Of a stretch of 64,000 nucleotides of DNA, positions 62,963 through 64,000 are shown piece by piece. The notes under the pieces were generated by a model. The model was not told the DNA's origin and searched no databases. It worked only from the letters and a program-made list of their open reading frames with translations. Both the position numbers and the translations under genes were made by a program. Location of the stretch: assembly GCF_020400605.1 (NCBI RefSeq), contig NZ_JAINRD010000002.1, forward strand, positions 124,001 to 188,000. The letters run 5' to 3'. Within the stretch, counting starts at the first letter, position 1. Each line of letters begins with the position of its first letter. Source of the stretch: Streptomyces aculeolatus (lineage in GTDB: Bacteria; Actinomycetota; Actinomycetes; Streptomycetales; Streptomycetaceae).

Positions 62963-63894
62963 CCGGTGTCTCCTTCGCGGTCCGCTGCGGCGATGGCGTC
63001 GAGTTCGGCGAGGCGGTCGCGGTACGAGGGCGGGGTGGGCGTGGCCTGCCCGCCGGGGACGGCGACGAGGAACGCGCCCTGTGCGCCGGCGCGTTCGGGG
63101 CGTTCGCGGGAGAGCCACACGCGCCAGAGGGGGCCGAAGTCGGCGGCGACGTCGCCGCGGGCCCGGTGGTGGGCGATGAACTTCTGCGTGGCTCGGGTGG
63201 TGGCTTCGGGGCCGAGGCGGGTGATGTCGGCGGTGGCCGCGGTGCGGTCGGCTTCGCTGGGTGTCCAGTCCTCGGGGATCAGAGAGAGAGGTTCGCGGGC
63301 CCGCGCGTCACTTGGGTGACGTTCTCTCTCTACTGGACCACCGGTAAAGGACGGGTCGGGTCGGGTCGGGAACGCGCGCGCGCGAGGACCCTGGGAGTCC
63401 CCCGGGGACGCACCGTTGTGACCAGGGTGTTCGCCAGAAACAGGGGTGTGAATCGTCTTCGATTCGCGCTCGATTCGTTCGCGATTCGCCGACGAATCGT
63501 CTCCGTTTCGCGGACGATTCGCGGGCGGATCGGGTGTCGGGTCCTGCCGGTGACGCTGCTTCCGCTTCTTCTCCGCGGCCCGCTCACGGCCGGCGACGAC
63601 GTCCGCGCGGGACGGGTTGTAGGCGAGGTAGTCGTGCATCTGGAAGTCCCCGTCACTGGGCTGAGGGCAGCGCAGGCAGGTGTGCCCGTGGGGGTGCCAG
63701 AGGCCGACGCGCACGAGCTTCTTGATCTGCGGCGCGGTTCCGTACATGGCGGCGACCGGGCCGGGCACGATGCCGTCGGTGAGGTGCTGGGCCGCGTAGG
63801 CGCCGCACCGGAGCCACAGCCCGACGGCGGCGTTGGTCGCCGCGAGGATCTTGGGGTGGCTGTGGGCGGTGTCGTCCACCTTGAACCACGTCAT
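62959..63894 (-). CDS. Replication-initiation/replisome-organizer-like protein
   Basis: A 311-residue protein. The N-terminus (Trp-Phe-Lys-Val-Asp-Asp-Thr-Ala-His-Ser-His-Pro-Lys-Ile-Leu) followed by a winged-helix-like stretch (Val-Gly-Leu-Trp-Leu-Arg-Cys-Gly-Ala-Tyr) to about residue 90 is the pattern of phage replication initiators. The middle (100-200) is a disordered Arg/Glu/Pro linker, and the C-terminal helical domain has Trp-Thr-Pro-Ser-Glu-Ala and Ala-Thr-Gln-Lys-Phe-Ile-Ala-His-His. ATG 63894 has GGAG upstream. The origin may lie within the linker-coding part (63,350-63,560), where repeated CGATTCG-type motifs cluster. Confidence 0.7.
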   Translation of the reverse strand: MTWFKVDDTAHSHPKILAATNAAVGLWLRCGAYAAQHLTDGIVPGPVAAMYGTAPQIKKLVRVGLWHPHGHTCLRCPQPSDGDFQMHDYLAYNPSRADVVAGRERAAEKKRKQRHRQDPTPDPPANRPRNGDDSSANRERIERESKTIHTPVSGEHPGHNGASPGDSQGPRARAFPTRPDPSFTGGPVERERHPSDARAREPLSLIPEDWTPSEADRTAATADITRLGPEATTRATQKFIAHHRARGDVAADFGPLWRVWLSRERPERAGAQGAFLVAVPGGQATPTPPSYRDRLAELDAIAAADREGDTG

Positions 63895-63934
63895 CGTGCC
63901 GCACTCCACGGTTGAGGGTTGATGCCGGCGGATC

Positions 63935-63960
63935 GCGGGCCCGCCACGCGGCGGGCCCGC
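63935..63960 (-). terminator. Perfect 11-bp hairpin
   Basis: GCGGGCCCGCC and GGCGGGCCCGC with a four-base ACGC loop lie eight bases past the stop of the gene at the window edge. Probably its terminator, isolating the replication operon. Confidence 0.75.
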
Positions 63961-63968
63961 GGCGGCAG

Positions 63969-64000
63969 CTACTTGGGCATGGGGAACTTCTCCGGCGTGG
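63969..64000 (-). CDS. 3' end of a further phage gene
   Basis: The last ten codons of a minus-strand frame are visible, ending Thr-Pro-Glu-Lys-Phe-Pro-Met-Pro-Lys and TAG at 63969. The rest is outside the window, so no function can be given. Confidence 0.5.
   Translation of the reverse strand, partial: TPEKFPMPK

Larger units (their letters stand above)
19842..64000. mobile_element. Siphovirus-type prophage (left end; right end outside the window)
   Basis: From the tRNA 3' fragment at 19842 to the window edge the content changes to phage genes: terminases, HNH endonuclease, portal, ClpP-type protease, HK97-like capsid, tail chaperones, a 1,296-residue tape measure, endolysin, holin-like protein and dense early operons with 1- or 4-base overlaps. 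The late genes are in canonical siphovirus order. At least 44 kb is present. No integrase, excisionase or second junction is visible, so these should lie to the right. All essential structural genes look intact, which suggests a recent or functional prophage. Confidence 0.93.

Noticed and set aside
1..64000. CRISPR arrays, insertion sequences or rRNA genes
   Set aside because: No regularly spaced repeats, no transposase-like protein and no rRNA-like sequence were found on either strand.

Overview
The window is high-GC actinobacterial DNA, almost certainly from a Streptomyces chromosome. Codon third positions are overwhelmingly G or C, GTG starts and GGAGG ribosome binding sites are common, and the families present (MocR/GntR regulators, TetR, MarR, soluble Ser/Thr kinase, GH20 secreted enzyme, DUF6221, DUF4326) are typical of that genus.

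Bases 1 to about 19,840 are ordinary chromosome. They hold a secreted GH20 hexosaminidase-like enzyme, a kinase fused to TPR repeats, a MarR regulator divergent from an MMPL exporter, an NAD(P)-binding/DUF2867-like protein, a MocR regulator divergent from an FAD oxidoreductase, a VOC protein, a secreted ThuA-domain protein, several hypotheticals, a TetR regulator divergent from an imine-reductase-like enzyme with two operator-like sites between them, an orphan Tat signal peptide, and selB.

From 19,842 to the right edge (and beyond it) lies a large siphovirus-type prophage. Its left junction is a 32-base tRNA 3' end, with CCA, directly upstream of selB. This is best read as the displaced 3' part of the selenocysteine tRNA gene (selC), so the other junction, and probably the integrase, lie beyond base 64,000. 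Next to the junction is a small accessory/lysogeny region (20,110-24,200): a GRDP-like protein, a stand-alone serine-recombinase catalytic domain, an XRE regulator with a TPR-like C-terminus and several small zinc-ribbon proteins. It is followed by a secreted metzincin protease divergent from a ribbon-helix-helix-like protein, with five TGTAGCTACA palindromes at the shared promoter region.

From 50,503 leftward to 25,816 one long minus-strand late operon encodes, in transcription order, small terminase, an endonuclease VII-like HNH protein, large terminase, portal, ClpP-type protease, major capsid protein, decoration-like proteins, head-tail connectors, two related tail-tube proteins, tail chaperones with a -1 frameshift, tape measure, tail hub-like protein, GH25 endolysin, holin-like protein, a coiled-coil membrane protein and a collagen-like membrane protein. 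A perfect palindrome, TGACAACGTTGTCA, sits upstream of the small terminase and again upstream of the capsid protease.

From 51,066 to 54,882 is a block of overlapping membrane-protein genes that resembles Streptomyces plasmid spread modules. Then come a small HTH gene at a divergent promoter with a 16-bp palindrome, a five-gene plus-strand operon of tiny coupled genes, and a minus-strand early operon (58,499-63,894). That operon is tightly overlapping and begins with a probable replication-initiation protein. Most early genes have no recognisable function, and many carry small zinc-binding motifs. All functions here are inferred from reading motifs and gene order; no database search was run.
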